Part shown: positions 63,239-64,000 of the stretch, in pieces
How the letters are laid out: every line of letters begins with the position of its first letter
Position numbering within the stretch: position 1 is the stretch's first letter
From: Sphingomonas sp. HF-S4
GTDB lineage: Bacteria > Pseudomonadota > Alphaproteobacteria > Sphingomonadales > Sphingomonadaceae
Direction of reading: 5' to 3'
NCBI RefSeq assembly: GCF_032911445.1
Contig: NZ_JAWJEJ010000001.1
Span: 2,170,001-2,234,000, forward strand
DNA: 64,000 bases
The notes under the pieces: generated by a model
Databases searched by the model: none
Told to the model about the DNA's origin: nothing
What the model saw: the letters and a program-made list of their open reading frames with translations, nothing else
Program-made: the position numbers and the translations under genes

Positions 63239-64000
63239 GCCGGCACGCCCTGCCGCGCCGCCTCAATCGCAGGGGCGAGCCCAGCTGCCCATTTGGTGAT
63301 GTCGCCCGCGCCGAGGCACACGACCATGTCTCCCGGCACGGTGACTTCGGCGAGCCGCTGTGCCAGCGCATCGGCGTCGGCGATGGCGTCGGCCGAGCGG
63401 TGCCCGCGGCGGCGGATGCCGTCGACCAAAGCCTCGGCATGCACGCCCTCGCGCGGCTCCTCGCCCGCAGCATAGACCGGGGTGACCAGCACCATGTCGG
63501 CGTCGTTGAACGCCTGGGCGAAGTCGTCCATCAGGTTTTCGAGGCGTGAATATCGGTGTGGCTGTACCACCGCGATCACCCTGCCCTCGGCGCTCTCGCG
63601 CGCGGCGGCGAGCACCGCGCGGATCTCGACCGGGTGGTGTCCGTAATCGTCGATCACCGTCACCCCCTGGGTCTCGCCGACCTTGGTGAAGCGGCGCTTG
63701 ACCCCGCCGAAGCGCGCAAAGCCCTTCTGGATCGTCACGTCGGGGATGCCGAGCTCGAGCGCGACGCCGATCGCGGCGAGCGCGTTCTGGACGTTGTGAC
63801 GGCCGGGCATCGGCAGCTCGATATTCTCGATCGAACGCACGGTGCCGTCGCGGTTGCGGATGATCGCCTCGAAACGGTTGCCGCCCGAATGCGGGGTTAC
63901 GTTGACGCCCCGGACGTCGGCCGAGGCGGCGAAGCCGTAGGTGATAATCCGGCGATCGCGGACCCGCGGGATGATCGCCTGGACTTCGGGATGATCGAGG
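63235..64000 (-). CDS. murC: UDP-N-acetylmuramate--L-alanine ligase, C-terminal part
   Basis: The frame is open to base 64000, so about 254 C-terminal residues are visible and the start is outside the window. Mur ligase features: [47 protein letters not shown] (typical MurC HHP) and [10 protein letters not shown]. It adds L-Ala to UDP-MurNAc in cytoplasmic peptidoglycan synthesis. Confidence 0.94.
   Translation of the reverse strand, partial: LDHPEVQAIIPRVRDRRIITYGFAASADVRGVNVTPHSGGNRFEAIIRNRDGTVRSIENIELPMPGRHNVQNALAAIGVALELGIPDVTIQKGFARFGGVKRRFTKVGETQGVTVIDDYGHHPVEIRAVLAAARESAEGRVIAVVQPHRYSRLENLMDDFAQAFNDADMVLVTPVYAAGEEPREGVHAEALVDGIRRRGHRSADAIADADALAQRLAEVTVPGDMVVCLGAGDITKWAAGLAPAIEAARQGVPA

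Overview
The window is high-GC bacterial chromosome with almost no plasmid, phage or transposase content. It comes from a sphingomonad (Sphingomonadales, Alphaproteobacteria). Three things point there: an EcfG/PhyR/NepR general stress locus with a PhyP-like partner, conserved alphaproteobacterial blocks (argS-SPOR-nagZ-scpA-scpB-tatABC; murC-murB-ddl-ftsQ-ftsA-ftsZ), and intergenic palindromes that I associate with sphingomonad genomes. A tRNA-His with encoded G-1 and C73 fits a lineage outside the Rhizobiales/Rhodobacterales/Caulobacterales group. No identification below genus level is attempted.

Layout. 1-9.8 kb: end of an FAD-dependent oxidoreductase, an NAD-dependent epimerase, proB, an Uma2-family gene set among repeats, obgE, lptF-lptG, a fatty acid desaturase and a GNAT-like protein. 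9.9-17.3 kb: a small secreted protein, xth, an IscA-type Fe-S protein, a RelBE-like pair, an M23 endopeptidase, and a DUF455-bcp-glnE operon. 17.4-21.5 kb: the general stress response locus (ecfG, a 45-aa membrane protein, phyR, then divergent nepR and a PhyP-like kinase homologue with a degraded ATPase domain). A second NepR-like mini-ORF sits beside ecfG. 21.5-28.3 kb: an ArsR-controlled operon with a striking four-half-site operator, an ABC exporter, a Crp/Fnr regulator, and a radical SAM/glycosyltransferase pair.

28.3-38.5 kb: Leu/Glu-type dehydrogenase, tRNA-His, a degenerate GspE-like protein, a prolyl-4-hydroxylase-like oxygenase, a TonB-dependent receptor with a partner lipoprotein, a Kef-type antiporter, small membrane proteins, tRNA-Val and HU. 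38.6-43.5 kb: lon, a divergent M1 peptidase and an entericidin-like lipoprotein. 43.5-50 kb: tatC-tatB-tatA, scpB-scpA, nagZ, a SPOR protein and argS. 50-55.3 kb: a less GC-rich orphan gene, a noncoding stretch, a DUF1501/DUF1800 pair, a small secreted protein and dgt. 55.4-64 kb: the end of the division and cell wall cluster on the minus strand (murC, a 64-aa protein, murB, ddl, ftsQ, ftsA, ftsZ, a TPR/SPOR protein).

The most notable points are the general stress locus (degenerate PhyP, extra NepR-like ORF, hidden 45-aa membrane protein, EcfG-type promoter before nepR), the ArsR operator array, the orphan GspE-like protein, and a repeat element that appears to supply the murB ribosome binding site. 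I found no CRISPR array, phage, insertion sequence or clearly new defence system.
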